Source: Gammaproteobacteria bacterium (GTDB lineage: Bacteria > Pseudomonadota > Gammaproteobacteria > JAADHQ01). From it: a stretch of 56,673 nt of DNA. Made by a program: the position numbers and the translations under genes. The notes under the pieces were generated by a model. The model made no database searches, was not told the origin of the DNA, and was given only the letters and a program-made list of their open reading frames with translations. Of the stretch, positions 48,831-56,673 are shown piece by piece. Positions within the stretch are counted from its first letter, which is position 1; every line of letters starts with the position of its first letter. Where the stretch lies: NCBI GenBank assembly GCA_011052215.1, contig DRJK01000168.1, forward strand, positions 1-56,673, read 5' to 3'.

Positions 48831-49065
48831 CACTGCTGTCCTGTTAACCTGTAACAAATATAGTTGAAACATAAACGGCAAGTCGGTTTTGAGCTAAACA
48901 GGGCATTGCGGACATGAAACCGGCATGGCCAGATAAAGACACGCAAGTGATGCCATCCCTGGCCGCTCGGCTGCCGCATCCCTGCGGCAGCCGGTCTTTA
49001 TCTGGCCATGCCGGTTTCATGTCCTCACATTGATGCTTGCTTCAAAAGTTAACGGGACGGCAATG
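48831..49065 (-). mobile_element. Copy D of the palindromic element (complete)
   Basis: Termini CACTGCTGTCCTGTTAAC (48831-48848) and GTTAACGGGACGGCAATG (49048-49065). Perfect 9-bp duplications ATCGTTATT at 48822-48830 and 49066-49074. The internal arms 48910-48940 and 48994-49024 are a perfect 31-bp inverted repeat. An inner hairpin CTGCCGCATCCCTGCGGCAG lies at 48971-48990. Orientation is opposite to copy C. It sits between motY and argG, upstream of argG. Confidence 0.9.
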
Positions 49066-49082
49066 ATCGTTATTATAATACT

Positions 49083-49952
49083 TCATTCCCGTTCCAACTC
49101 CACCCTCACACGCCTGTTTTTTGCCCTTCCCTTCGCAGTACTGTTACCACGAGCGGGTTTACGTTTTCCGAAATATTTGACGTTTAGTTTGGATATTGGA
49201 ACCTTGCGGCTTATCAGGTAATCCCTGACTGCCAATGCACGCCGCTCGGATAATTCATTATTATCGGTATGCGTTCCAACATTATCCGTATGACCGGCTA
49301 CATAGACTTTTTTTACACTGTGATCACGGATCAGGTACGCAATCATGCCCTCGAGTTTACGTTTTGCCTTTACAGTAAGCTTGTATCGGCCGGAATTGAA
49401 GTACAACATGGATTTTTTTACTTTATTGTAATCATACGGGATAATCTGTCCCACACAGACCCGGAACTTTGCCAACGCATCACGGAATCTTACCGTTGAT
49501 AATACTGCCGATACATCGTCATGCCCGTCGCCCCAATCCTTGAATTTAAAAACGGGGCGCATTCCCTGCTCAAGTTCTGACAGCAATCTTAAACTCAGCT
49601 TTCTATTGAATCGAAAGGGTGTTTCACCTCTTCTATAGGAATACTTGCCCAGGTTGCGCGATTTGCGATTATGCTTCCACTCAGGCGGCATGGATACCAG
49701 CGTAACCTTGCCTTTTCTAACCGGCGATTGATTAATGAAGAACCGGAATTTCTGGCGGTAACCGGCCAGTTGGTAAAATTCGGCCTGACCAAAAAATTTG
49801 ACCGGGTGTTTCAATGTACAGCGCAGGGGTGAAGAACTGGTTTCCCAGCTGGAATCTTCCAGGGTTGCTTCATAATTCAACTGGCCAGCCAGTGCCTGAC
49901 CGGCTGTGCCCGCTATAAGCCCCAGTACAAAAAACCGTATTAATTGCCGCAT
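49083..49952 (-). CDS. motY: MotY-family OmpA-domain protein
   Basis: Periplasmic stator-associated protein of Na+-type flagellar motors. A signal peptide (to about residue 22, QALA) is followed by the MotY N-terminal domain (LNYEATLEDSSWETSSSPLR) and an OmpA-like peptidoglycan-binding domain (VAGHTDNVGTHTDNNELSERRA, about 205-289). 289 residues from ATG 49952; the longer frame to 49994 has no ribosome-binding site. MotY anchors the stator T-ring in Vibrio; motA/motB homologs are not in the window. OmpA lipoprotein alternatives are less likely because of the N-terminal domain. Confidence 0.87.
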   Translation of the reverse strand: MRQLIRFFVLGLIAGTAGQALAGQLNYEATLEDSSWETSSSPLRCTLKHPVKFFGQAEFYQLAGYRQKFRFFINQSPVRKGKVTLVSMPPEWKHNRKSRNLGKYSYRRGETPFRFNRKLSLRLLSELEQGMRPVFKFKDWGDGHDDVSAVLSTVRFRDALAKFRVCVGQIIPYDYNKVKKSMLYFNSGRYKLTVKAKRKLEGMIAYLIRDHSVKKVYVAGHTDNVGTHTDNNELSERRALAVRDYLISRKVPISKLNVKYFGKRKPARGNSTAKGRAKNRRVRVELERE

Positions 49953-50046
49953 CGTCCTCACATGTTTATCTTTAAGAATCAGGTGCCTATCCATGTTAGC
50001 GGTCTATCGGGGTATTTCTTTATAGGCAGGGCTCAGAATGCCTGTA

Positions 50047-53000
50047 TCATCTCTTCTTGCGACTGCTGCGACGCAATCGTGACAGCAGTCTCCGCGACAT
50101 TTCACCGAACATCTCGGTCTGCGTTGGATGTGGATGAATGGCATGAGCGACCTGTTCCAGCGTCAGCTCGCCCGCCACCATCATGACGCCCTCACCAATC
50201 AGGGTATCGGCATGGTCAGCCAGGAAATGGACACCGACAATCCGATGATTTGATTTATCTGCCACAATTTTGATCATTCCATGTATTTCGTTGGTAATCA
50301 TGGCCTTGGCATCAATACTCATCGGCATTTTCACTTCGACAGCATCGATCCCTTTTGATTTGGCCTGATCAACAGACAGACCAACGAAAGCGGCCTCCGG
50401 TCGAGTGAATATGACCCCGCTATCCTTATCCTGATCATAACGCATGTCTTCACCAACGATGGTTGCCGCGGCCACCCGCCCCTGTTGCCCGGCTGTATGG
50501 GCCAGCATGAGGCCCCCCACCACGTCTCCAACCGCAAAAATGTGAGGGATACTGGTACGGCTGCGCGCATCGACCCTGATAACGCCCGCAACAGCCTCGA
50601 TACCGGCATTGTCCAGTTGTAATGGCTCCAGCACGGGCCGTTTCCCGGTTGCCATCAAGACGTAATCACAACTGAAGGTATGATCCTTGTCGTCGTCTTC
50701 GGAGGTGTAAACCAGCCTCATCGCACCCGGCTTGCCCTTGATGGACTTCACCTGTGCAGACGTATGAATACTCAGATTCGGATCATCATTCAACACCGCG
50801 GTCAGGTACCTGGCAATTTCCGGCTCCACTTCTGCCAGAATACGGTCCTGCCCTTCGATCAATTTAACCTTGCTGCCAAAGTCCTGGAATATTTGCGCCA
50901 TTTCCATGCCAATCGCACCACCACCGACAACACCCAGCCGTTTTGGCACTTCCTTCAACCCCCAGACGGTATCCGAGGTCAACACACCATTCTTTTTCAT
51001 GGCATCATGGGCACCGGGGATAGGTGGCACAAACGGGGGTGCGCCAGTTGCAATAACGGCACAACCAAAGCGGATGCGTTCTGATTTTGATCCATCACCC
51101 GCCGGGGCCCGCTGATGGGGATTGTTGCTGTTTCCAGATTGATCGATTTGCAGTGTGTGATCATCCTCGAACCGTGCGAAGCCGTGGATGTACTTTATTT
51201 TCACGCCCTTGTCTGTCTTGAGTGCCATCTCACCCCGCGTATCCAGTACATGGCGACGCGTCTTTTCCAGCTTGCTCCAGCTCAGTTTTGTATTGGTCGT
51301 ACCCTCTACGCCAAGGTGTACGTCATGGGCACGGTCACGGATGCGATCGGCAGCGGCACGCCAGGCCTTGGACGGGATGCAGCCTCGCCATAAACATTCG
51401 CCCCCCGGGAGCGGCGCATCATTAACCATGGCAACCTTGATACCATGCCCGGCGAGATCACGCGCACAATCCTCACCGCCTGGACCTGCACCGATGATAA
51501 CCACATCATAGTCCCAGTCACCTTCCGGAATAGCCGGGCCCGTTGGCCCCATCCAGGCATCCGGATGTTCGATCATGCCTTTCAGTGTGTTCAGATATAA
51601 CGCAACTTCGGCGCCATTAACGACGCGATGATCGGCGGTAATGGTCAACGGCATACCATCCGGCCCGGCTGAAGAGATGGCGAGGATGGCCGCCGTGCCC
51701 GGTGTCGGGATGGCATCAAAATAACTGACACCCAACATGCCCATATTGGAAACCATAAATGTCGGGTTTGAATATTCTTCCGGTGACAGACGGCGTTTAC
51801 GCGCACGATCAACCAGGTCTTTCCAGTTGTCGTTCAACTGGTCCAGGCCGGTGGATTCACATGCCCTCAGAATCGGTACAACCAGCCCGCCACCTTCTGA
51901 CGAAACCGCCATGCCAACATCGACCTGGCTTCGTTCAACCAGTTTGTCGACAGGCTGGTAACACCAGTTCATGGTTGGATGCCTGTGTATTGCCAGTGCA
52001 CAGGCCTTGGCTATGGAAACCGTGAGCGAGACACCTTTTTTCTTTGATGATTTTATCAGAGCCCCTGGTTTTACATTCACCGTGACATTAAATGTCGGCA
52101 TGCTTAACGATGATGACATGGTGTGACTGATTGCCCGCTCCATGGCATTCATGGGTCGGCCGTTACCCGGAACAATCACTTCAGAAACAGATGATGCAAG
52201 TGTTCCCGTTGGTGCCGCCTGCTGGCTTGCCAGCACATCTGCCGATGTAATTACACCTGCCGGCCCTTTACCCTGAACGTTGTTCAGATCGACCTTTGCC
52301 TGACCGGCAACTTTTCTTGCCAGCGGTGTTGCCTGTTTGTTATTCGGTCTGGATGCCGGAGTGGATGCCGATGCCGATTGAATCGTGTACGAAGAAGCCG
52401 TATTCGCTGTCGATGCTGATGGACTGTTTTCTGTCGATCCAGCCCCGGTTACATCTGATTTTATAATGGCACTTTCACTGACTACATGCTGCTCGCCCTC
52501 GACGAGATAGGCCATGGCAACACCCACGGCAACAACGCTGTCTACCTCTGCTATCGGTCCGGAAAGATAACCATCACGGAATACCTCGACATCCATAATG
52601 GCCTTGTCGGTTTCAACCTGCGCCACAATCTCGCCGCGTTTGATCCGGTCGCCTGCTGACTTGACCCACTCGACAACAATGCCTTCAGTCATGGTGTCGG
52701 AAAGTTGTGGCATTTTGATTGTATGCACCACCCCTTCAGGCTCGGGTGCTGCTTCTGTTGTCCGGGCATTATCACTGGGGCCGGTTGTTTCTGTCTCTAT
52801 CGGGTCATCACCGGCATCAGGGGTTGCTGCCGACGATTCACCCTCCTGCACCTTGTCCTGACTGTCAACAATATAGCCGACAGGACCACCCACCGGGACT
52901 GTACTGTCCACAGCAGAAAGCGGGCCGGAGAGAAAACCGTCACGAAAGACCTCGACATCCATGATCGCCTTGTCGGTTTCGACCGTCGCGACAATATCAC

Positions 53001-53103
53001 CACGTTCAACTTTATCGCCGACATCTTTTTCCCAGCTAACGATGACACCTTCGGTCATGGTGTCCGATAGTTGCGGCATTTTTATTTCATAAGGCTCTGA
53101 CAT
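50047..53103 (-). CDS. Fused dihydrolipoamide acyltransferase-dehydrogenase (E2-E3)
   Basis: A 1018-residue fusion of the E2 and E3 parts of a 2-oxoacid dehydrogenase complex. Order: lipoyl domain 1 (Lys45 in ETDKAIMD), lipoyl domain 2 (Lys167), a Ser/Ala-rich linker, peripheral-subunit-binding domain (about 258-293), E2 catalytic domain (about 312-515) and E3 (about 532-1018) with GAGPGGEDCARD, redox Cys570/Cys575 in CLWRGC, NAD motif GVVGGGAIGMEMAQ and catalytic His992/Glu997 in HPHPTQTE. The E2 HxxxDG motif reads DHRVVNG: His492 is present, Asp is replaced by Asn496. A basic Arg/Lys tail follows. Encoded 69 bp after E1 beta. Substrate is probably pyruvate, from the E1 genes. Confidence 0.93.
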   Translation of the reverse strand: MSEPYEIKMPQLSDTMTEGVIVSWEKDVGDKVERGDIVATVETDKAIMDVEVFRDGFLSGPLSAVDSTVPVGGPVGYIVDSQDKVQEGESSAATPDAGDDPIETETTGPSDNARTTEAAPEPEGVVHTIKMPQLSDTMTEGIVVEWVKSAGDRIKRGEIVAQVETDKAIMDVEVFRDGYLSGPIAEVDSVVAVGVAMAYLVEGEQHVVSESAIIKSDVTGAGSTENSPSASTANTASSYTIQSASASTPASRPNNKQATPLARKVAGQAKVDLNNVQGKGPAGVITSADVLASQQAAPTGTLASSVSEVIVPGNGRPMNAMERAISHTMSSSLSMPTFNVTVNVKPGALIKSSKKKGVSLTVSIAKACALAIHRHPTMNWCYQPVDKLVERSQVDVGMAVSSEGGGLVVPILRACESTGLDQLNDNWKDLVDRARKRRLSPEEYSNPTFMVSNMGMLGVSYFDAIPTPGTAAILAISSAGPDGMPLTITADHRVVNGAEVALYLNTLKGMIEHPDAWMGPTGPAIPEGDWDYDVVIIGAGPGGEDCARDLAGHGIKVAMVNDAPLPGGECLWRGCIPSKAWRAAADRIRDRAHDVHLGVEGTTNTKLSWSKLEKTRRHVLDTRGEMALKTDKGVKIKYIHGFARFEDDHTLQIDQSGNSNNPHQRAPAGDGSKSERIRFGCAVIATGAPPFVPPIPGAHDAMKKNGVLTSDTVWGLKEVPKRLGVVGGGAIGMEMAQIFQDFGSKVKLIEGQDRILAEVEPEIARYLTAVLNDDPNLSIHTSAQVKSIKGKPGAMRLVYTSEDDDKDHTFSCDYVLMATGKRPVLEPLQLDNAGIEAVAGVIRVDARSRTSIPHIFAVGDVVGGLMLAHTAGQQGRVAAATIVGEDMRYDQDKDSGVIFTRPEAAFVGLSVDQAKSKGIDAVEVKMPMSIDAKAMITNEIHGMIKIVADKSNHRIVGVHFLADHADTLIGEGVMMVAGELTLEQVAHAIHPHPTQTEMFGEMSRRLLSRLRRSSRKKR

Positions 53104-53172
53104 AACAATCCAGCTTCGATACCCGGGTCAGTTTGAAAAACAGGAACACATGTCCCTGCCAATCAGTGGAAT

Positions 53173-54153
53173 TTATTTTCCAAACATCTTCAAAACGGAT
53201 TTTACCACATCCTGCGCATTGGGAATGGCTGCTTTTTCCAGTGTATGATTATAAGGGATAGGTACATTAAGTGCAGACACGCGCACAGGTGGTGCATCCA
53301 GTTCGAAGAAGCACTCTTCGTTAATAACAGCCATGACTTCTGCGCCAACACCGACGGCCGGTTCGGCCTCTTCAACAATCACTGCACGGTGTGTTTTACT
53401 CACAGATGCCGCGATCCCCACCCTGTCCAATGGGCTTAACGCATATAAATCGACTACCTCTGCATCAATGTCATGTTGTCTGGCCAGAATATCGGCCGCC
53501 TGCAAACACCAATGTACAGATATGTTGTAACCAAACAGGGTCACGTCCTTACCGGCCCGCGTTAGCTCGGAACCTTCCAGTGGCATGAAGAACTCATCAT
53601 CCGGGACCTCGCCTTTCATGTTGTACATAAGTTCATGTTCATTGATAAACACCGGGTCATTGCAACGGATGGCAGACTTGAGCAGGCCATAGACCTGTCT
53701 GGGACTGGAAGGTGTTATCACACGCAATCCGGCAATACCCATGAACACCTTTTCCATTCTGGCAGAATGCTGGGCGCCTAACTGGTGGGCCGTACCGCCA
53801 GGTGACCGTACCACAATGGGTGCAGTTAACTGGCCTCCGGACATATAACGAACCTTTGCAGCCGTATTGAAAATCTGGTCCATGGCCAACCAGGAAAAGT
53901 TAACCGACATAATTTCTATAACCGGCCGAATACCCAGGTAGGATGCACCTATGCCCAGGCCGGTATAACCATTTTCTGAAATAGGTGTATCAATAACACG
54001 CTCAGGCCCGTACTTGTCATAAAGACCATTGGTTGCCTTGTAGGTTCCACCGGCAATGGCAATATCTTCGCCCATGCAGATCACCAGTGGATCACGGGCC
54101 ATTTCCTCATCATGGGCACGGCGAATGGCTTCCCAGAACATTATTTCCGACAT
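53173..54153 (-). CDS. pdhB: 2-oxoacid (pyruvate) dehydrogenase E1 beta subunit
   Basis: A 326-residue thiamine-diphosphate enzyme subunit. Family segments: EAIRRAHDEEMARDPLVICM, YGPERVIDTPISENGYTGLG, VVRSPGGTAHQLGAQHSARM and AVIVEEAEPAVGVGAEV. Overlaps the E1 alpha stop by one base. Acts with E1 alpha and the fused E2-E3 downstream in one minus-strand operon. Pyruvate is the likely substrate; acetoin dehydrogenase is the alternative. Confidence 0.93.
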   Translation of the reverse strand: MSEIMFWEAIRRAHDEEMARDPLVICMGEDIAIAGGTYKATNGLYDKYGPERVIDTPISENGYTGLGIGASYLGIRPVIEIMSVNFSWLAMDQIFNTAAKVRYMSGGQLTAPIVVRSPGGTAHQLGAQHSARMEKVFMGIAGLRVITPSSPRQVYGLLKSAIRCNDPVFINEHELMYNMKGEVPDDEFFMPLEGSELTRAGKDVTLFGYNISVHWCLQAADILARQHDIDAEVVDLYALSPLDRVGIAASVSKTHRAVIVEEAEPAVGVGAEVMAVINEECFFELDAPPVRVSALNVPIPYNHTLEKAAIPNAQDVVKSVLKMFGK

Positions 54154-55145
54154 TACGCCACCCCCCCTTTAACCCAGGGATCATCTTCTCCCAGCGTGTA
54201 TTTCTCAAGTATTTCCAGCGGTGGTTGCGGCGACTCCTCTGCAAACTTGATAACCTCGCTCTCGATTTTTTCCAGAATATCGCCATCCATTTGTTTGTAA
54301 TCGTCCAGTGTGATCTCGCCGACCTCAATCAGACGGTCGCGCAACATAATGATCGGGTCACGCTTGCTCCACATACGCTCTTCATCCTTGGGACGATAGG
54401 CATTGGAATCAGACATGGAGTGCCCACGATAACGGTAGGTCATCAACTCAAGGAAATAGGGACCTTTCCCTGAACGCACATGCTCCACTGCCTTTTTGGC
54501 GGCCTTGTAAACCAGTTCAATATCCTGCCCGTCGACCTGTTCAGACGGTATATTGTAGCCGGAAACACGTTTGTATTGATCAACCACTGCGGTTGACCTG
54601 TCAATCCGGGTGCCAATACCATATAAATTATTTTCGCAGACATACAGGACAGGCAGTTCCCAGACCTTGGCCATATTCAGCGACTCGTGGAATGTTCCCT
54701 GATTATTGGCGGCATCACCGAGGAAGCAGATACTGATTTCATCGCCACCCTTCATTTTAATCCCCTTGGCAATACCTGCTGCCAAAGGGAATGGCCCGCC
54801 GACCAGGGCATAACCACCCATAAAACGGTGTTCGACACCAAAAATATGCATGGACCCACCCAGGCCCTTGCAGCATCCGGTTACCTTTGAATAGAGCTCG
54901 GCCATAATCACCTTGGGATCAACGCCACATCTGATCGCATGAATATGGTCACGGTAGCTGGTCATGACATAGTCGTACCCGGGCCTTGCGGCCTCGAGCA
55001 CGCCATAGGCACAGGCCTCTTCTCCGGGGTAAAGGTGCAGGAACCCGCCAATCTTGCGTTCCACATAAGCTTCATAACAACGCTCTTCAAAGCGTCGCGC
55101 AAAAAGCATTTCACCTAATAATCTTTTTTTGACTTCAGCATCCAT
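54153..55145 (-). CDS. pdhA: 2-oxoacid (pyruvate) dehydrogenase E1 alpha subunit
   Basis: A 330-residue E1 alpha that binds ThDP through GDAANNQGTFHESLNMAKVW and decarboxylates the keto acid. Also present are LYPGEEACAYGVLEA, SYRDHIHAIRCGVDP, GGSMHIFGVEHRFMGGYALV and YRGHSMSDSNAYRPKDEE, the PDH-type phosphorylation-loop region. First gene of the pdhA-pdhB-E2/E3 operon. Confidence 0.94.
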   Translation of the reverse strand: MDAEVKKRLLGEMLFARRFEERCYEAYVERKIGGFLHLYPGEEACAYGVLEAARPGYDYVMTSYRDHIHAIRCGVDPKVIMAELYSKVTGCCKGLGGSMHIFGVEHRFMGGYALVGGPFPLAAGIAKGIKMKGGDEISICFLGDAANNQGTFHESLNMAKVWELPVLYVCENNLYGIGTRIDRSTAVVDQYKRVSGYNIPSEQVDGQDIELVYKAAKKAVEHVRSGKGPYFLELMTYRYRGHSMSDSNAYRPKDEERMWSKRDPIIMLRDRLIEVGEITLDDYKQMDGDILEKIESEVIKFAEESPQPPLEILEKYTLGEDDPWVKGGVA

Positions 55146-55447
55146 AAATCCTGCTCGCCTGTAAATTCATTAAACGATTATTTCTTGATAAAACCCAGCA
55201 AAGTCTGGTTGAATGTTAAAAATTTGAACGCGCTATGATCTTCTTTTTAGCCCCTCAGGTCAAGAAAAACGACCTTTTTATATTCATCAGAATCACTATT
55301 AATTTGTTAATAAACATATAGATAAGCAACTATTCAGGCTTTATTATTACTTGTTCAATAAACGGATTGGTGCACCCATACGGGCTAAAAACCTTCCTGA
55401 AAGGTATAGTTTAGGTCAGAAAAGTTATAAAATAAATTTCAATTCCT
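55146..55447. other. Divergent gap between pdhA and pyrC
   Basis: 302 bp of mostly AT-rich DNA that must carry both promoters. On the plus strand a small hairpin AGGTC/GACCT followed by TTTTTA lies at 55257-55280. The best pdhA promoter guess is listed separately; no confident pyrC promoter was found. No gene seen. Confidence 0.5.
55235..55263 (-). promoter_or_regulatory. Possible sigma-70 promoter of the pdh operon
   Basis: On minus: -35 TTGACC (55263-55258; 5 of 6), a 17-nt spacer and -10 GATCAT (55240-55235; 4 of 6), about 90 nt upstream of pdhA. Matched by eye only. Confidence 0.35.
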
Positions 55448-56488
55448 ATGAACTCAATGCAATCCATCACACTCACCCGTCCAGATGACTGGCATTGCCA
55501 CATTCGAGACGGCGATGAGATGGCGTCGGTGATCGGCCACAGCACCAGACAATTTGCCCGTGCCATCATTATGCCCAACCTGAAACCAGCGGTGACCACG
55601 ACCGATGAAGCCGGTGCCTATCGTCAACGCATCCTGTCCTGCCTGCCCGGGAATGCTGACTTCGAACCACTGATGACGCTGTACCTGACCGATAACACAA
55701 CAAGTGATGAAATCAAAAAGGCCCATGACAGCGGTTTCATTCATGCGGTCAAACTCTACCCGTCCGGTGCAACCACCCATTCAGATGCCGGAGTTGGCCA
55801 GATTAAAAAAACCTGGCCAGTACTGGCCAAAATGGCTGAACTCGGGATGCCACTACTGGTACACGGTGAGGTGACAGACCCTGACGTCGATATCTTTGAC
55901 CGGGAAAAAATATTTATTGAACAACAACTGATCCCTGTACTGGATAACATTCCGGATTTACGCGTGGTTCTTGAACATATCACTACCCGGGAGGCCGTTG
56001 AATTTATATCGGCTGAATCGGAACGGGTCGCGGCAACCATTACGGCCCACCACCTGTTAATGAACCGCAACGCAATGTTCAATGGCGGATTACACCCGCA
56101 TCACTATTGCCTGCCTGTATTAAAAAGAGAGCAACATCGCCAGGCATTGATAGAGATTATACAAAGTGGTCATCCCCGGTTCTTCCTTGGAACAGACAGC
56201 GCACCCCATGCCAGAAACACAAAGGAAAGCAGTTGTGGCTGTGCCGGCATCTTTACTGCCCATGCCGCCATGGAGCTTTACGCCGAGGCATTTGAACAGG
56301 CACAGGCGCTCGACAAGCTGGAGGCCTTTGCCAGTTTCAATGGACCCGACTTTTACGGACTACCACGCAATACCAAAAGAATCACGCTGACAAAAGAAAG
56401 CTGGCAGGTACCACCTGACTATCCCTTGACGAAAACACAATCCGTGATCCCGTTAAGGGCCAATGAAGAAATCAGCTGGAAACTTTGA
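55448..56488 (+). CDS. pyrC: Dihydroorotase (PyrC, type II)
   Basis: Zn-dependent cyclisation of carbamoyl-aspartate to dihydroorotate in pyrimidine synthesis. The 346 residues match the E. coli-type PyrC: RPDDWHCHIRDGDE (metal His pair), KLYPSGATTHSDAGV (carbamylated Lys region), LLVHGEVTDPDVDIFDREK, LEHITTREAVEF, NGGLHPHHYCLPVLKRE and FLGTDSAPHARNTKES. An earlier ATG is not available in frame. Repeat copy E follows about 86 bp after the stop. Confidence 0.96.
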   Translation: MNSMQSITLTRPDDWHCHIRDGDEMASVIGHSTRQFARAIIMPNLKPAVTTTDEAGAYRQRILSCLPGNADFEPLMTLYLTDNTTSDEIKKAHDSGFIHAVKLYPSGATTHSDAGVGQIKKTWPVLAKMAELGMPLLVHGEVTDPDVDIFDREKIFIEQQLIPVLDNIPDLRVVLEHITTREAVEFISAESERVAATITAHHLLMNRNAMFNGGLHPHHYCLPVLKREQHRQALIEIIQSGHPRFFLGTDSAPHARNTKESSCGCAGIFTAHAAMELYAEAFEQAQALDKLEAFASFNGPDFYGLPRNTKRITLTKESWQVPPDYPLTKTQSVIPLRANEEISWKL

Positions 56489-56574
56489 CCCGGAAAACAC
56501 AACGTTGCCCGGATAAACCTGTACCACTTCATTTAACGGACCCTTGGCCGTGATCTTTTTATACTATTCAAACC

Positions 56575-56673
56575 CACTACTGTCCCGTTAACTTTATGAA
56601 GCACATAACAATGTGAGGACATGGAATCGGTAAGCCTGATCAAGACCGTCTGCCGCACGGACGCGGCAGCCGA
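56575..56673 (+). mobile_element. Copy E of the palindromic element (cut by window edge)
   Basis: Starts CACTACTGTCCCGTTAAC (56575-56592), then the left arm GGACATGGAATCGGTAAGCC onward and the inner hairpin CTGCCGCACGGACGCGGCAG near 56650-56669. The right half is beyond the window. Left flank ATTCAAACC (56566-56574). Confidence 0.85.

Noticed and set aside
41535-49074. Possible CRISPR array or integron attC sites from the repeated blocks
   Set aside because: Copies are single, dispersed, about 235 bp and bounded by 9-bp direct repeats; there are no regular spacers, cas genes, integrase or cassette genes.
47266-49074. Composite transposon carrying argG
   Set aside because: The two flanking copies have different 9-bp duplications of their own, so they inserted separately.

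Overview
The window looks like chromosomal DNA of a motile, Gram-negative gammaproteobacterium outside the enteric group. Pointers are an Rsx/Rnf operon followed by nth, Hda, MotY, DUF2066/AI-2E/PgsA-like genes divergent from purMN, the mrp|metG pair, and a lipid A phosphoethanolamine transferase. The family or genus cannot be fixed from the sequence alone. Coding density is high, and no rRNA, tRNA, CRISPR array, prophage or intact transposase gene was seen.

Layout. 1-1.4 kb: 5' part of acetolactate synthase (minus) with an attenuator-like leader. 1.7-6.9 kb: two DUF4124 proteins around a MIF-like tautomerase, proS, a lytic transglycosylase, a 26-bp perfect inverted repeat and an EptA-type transferase. 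7.2-10.3 kb (minus): acylphosphatase, HlyD-type adaptor, TolC-type channel and a periplasmic thioredoxin. 10.5-15 kb: class I fumarase, a YcgN-like Cys-cluster protein, a STAS protein, a LysM lipoprotein and a diguanylate cyclase. 15-21 kb (minus): chemotaxis (CheW, a transmembrane MCP, an Aer-like PAS-MCP) and a PAP2 phosphatase. 21-28 kb: hda, AI-2E permease, pgsA-like and DUF2066 genes, divergent from purM-purN-DUF3108-methyltransferase. 28-38.6 kb: dcd, mrp, metG, rsxABCDGE, nth, DUF1841. 38.8-41.4 kb: a four-gene HvfABCD-type cluster that makes a Cys-modified peptide (EGKCG-repeat precursor, MNIO enzyme, partner protein, DoxX membrane protein). 41.8-56.5 kb: glnS, a PhnD-PAS-GGDEF-EAL receptor, argG, motY, a pyruvate-dehydrogenase operon with a fused E2-E3 protein, and pyrC.

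The most striking unexplained signal is a family of about 235-bp interspersed elements (27.9, 41.5, 47.3, 48.8 and 56.6 kb). Complete copies have about 18-bp terminal inverted repeats (CACTGCTGTCCCGTTAAC), are bounded by 9-bp target-site duplications, and contain a 30-31-bp inverted repeat nested around a second hairpin. Arm sequences differ between copies, yet the two arms of one copy still match each other, so pairing has been maintained. The family behaves like a non-autonomous transposable element with a maintained fold. It sits at gene ends and on both sides of argG, and no transposase for it is visible here.

Themes: cyclic-di-GMP and chemotaxis signalling (two GGDEF proteins, two MCPs, CheW, MotY), envelope maintenance (EptA, PAP2, lytic transglycosylase, LysM lipoprotein, efflux parts), Fe-S and redox proteins (Rsx, Nth, Mrp, fumarase), and metal/thiol chemistry in the HvfABCD cluster.
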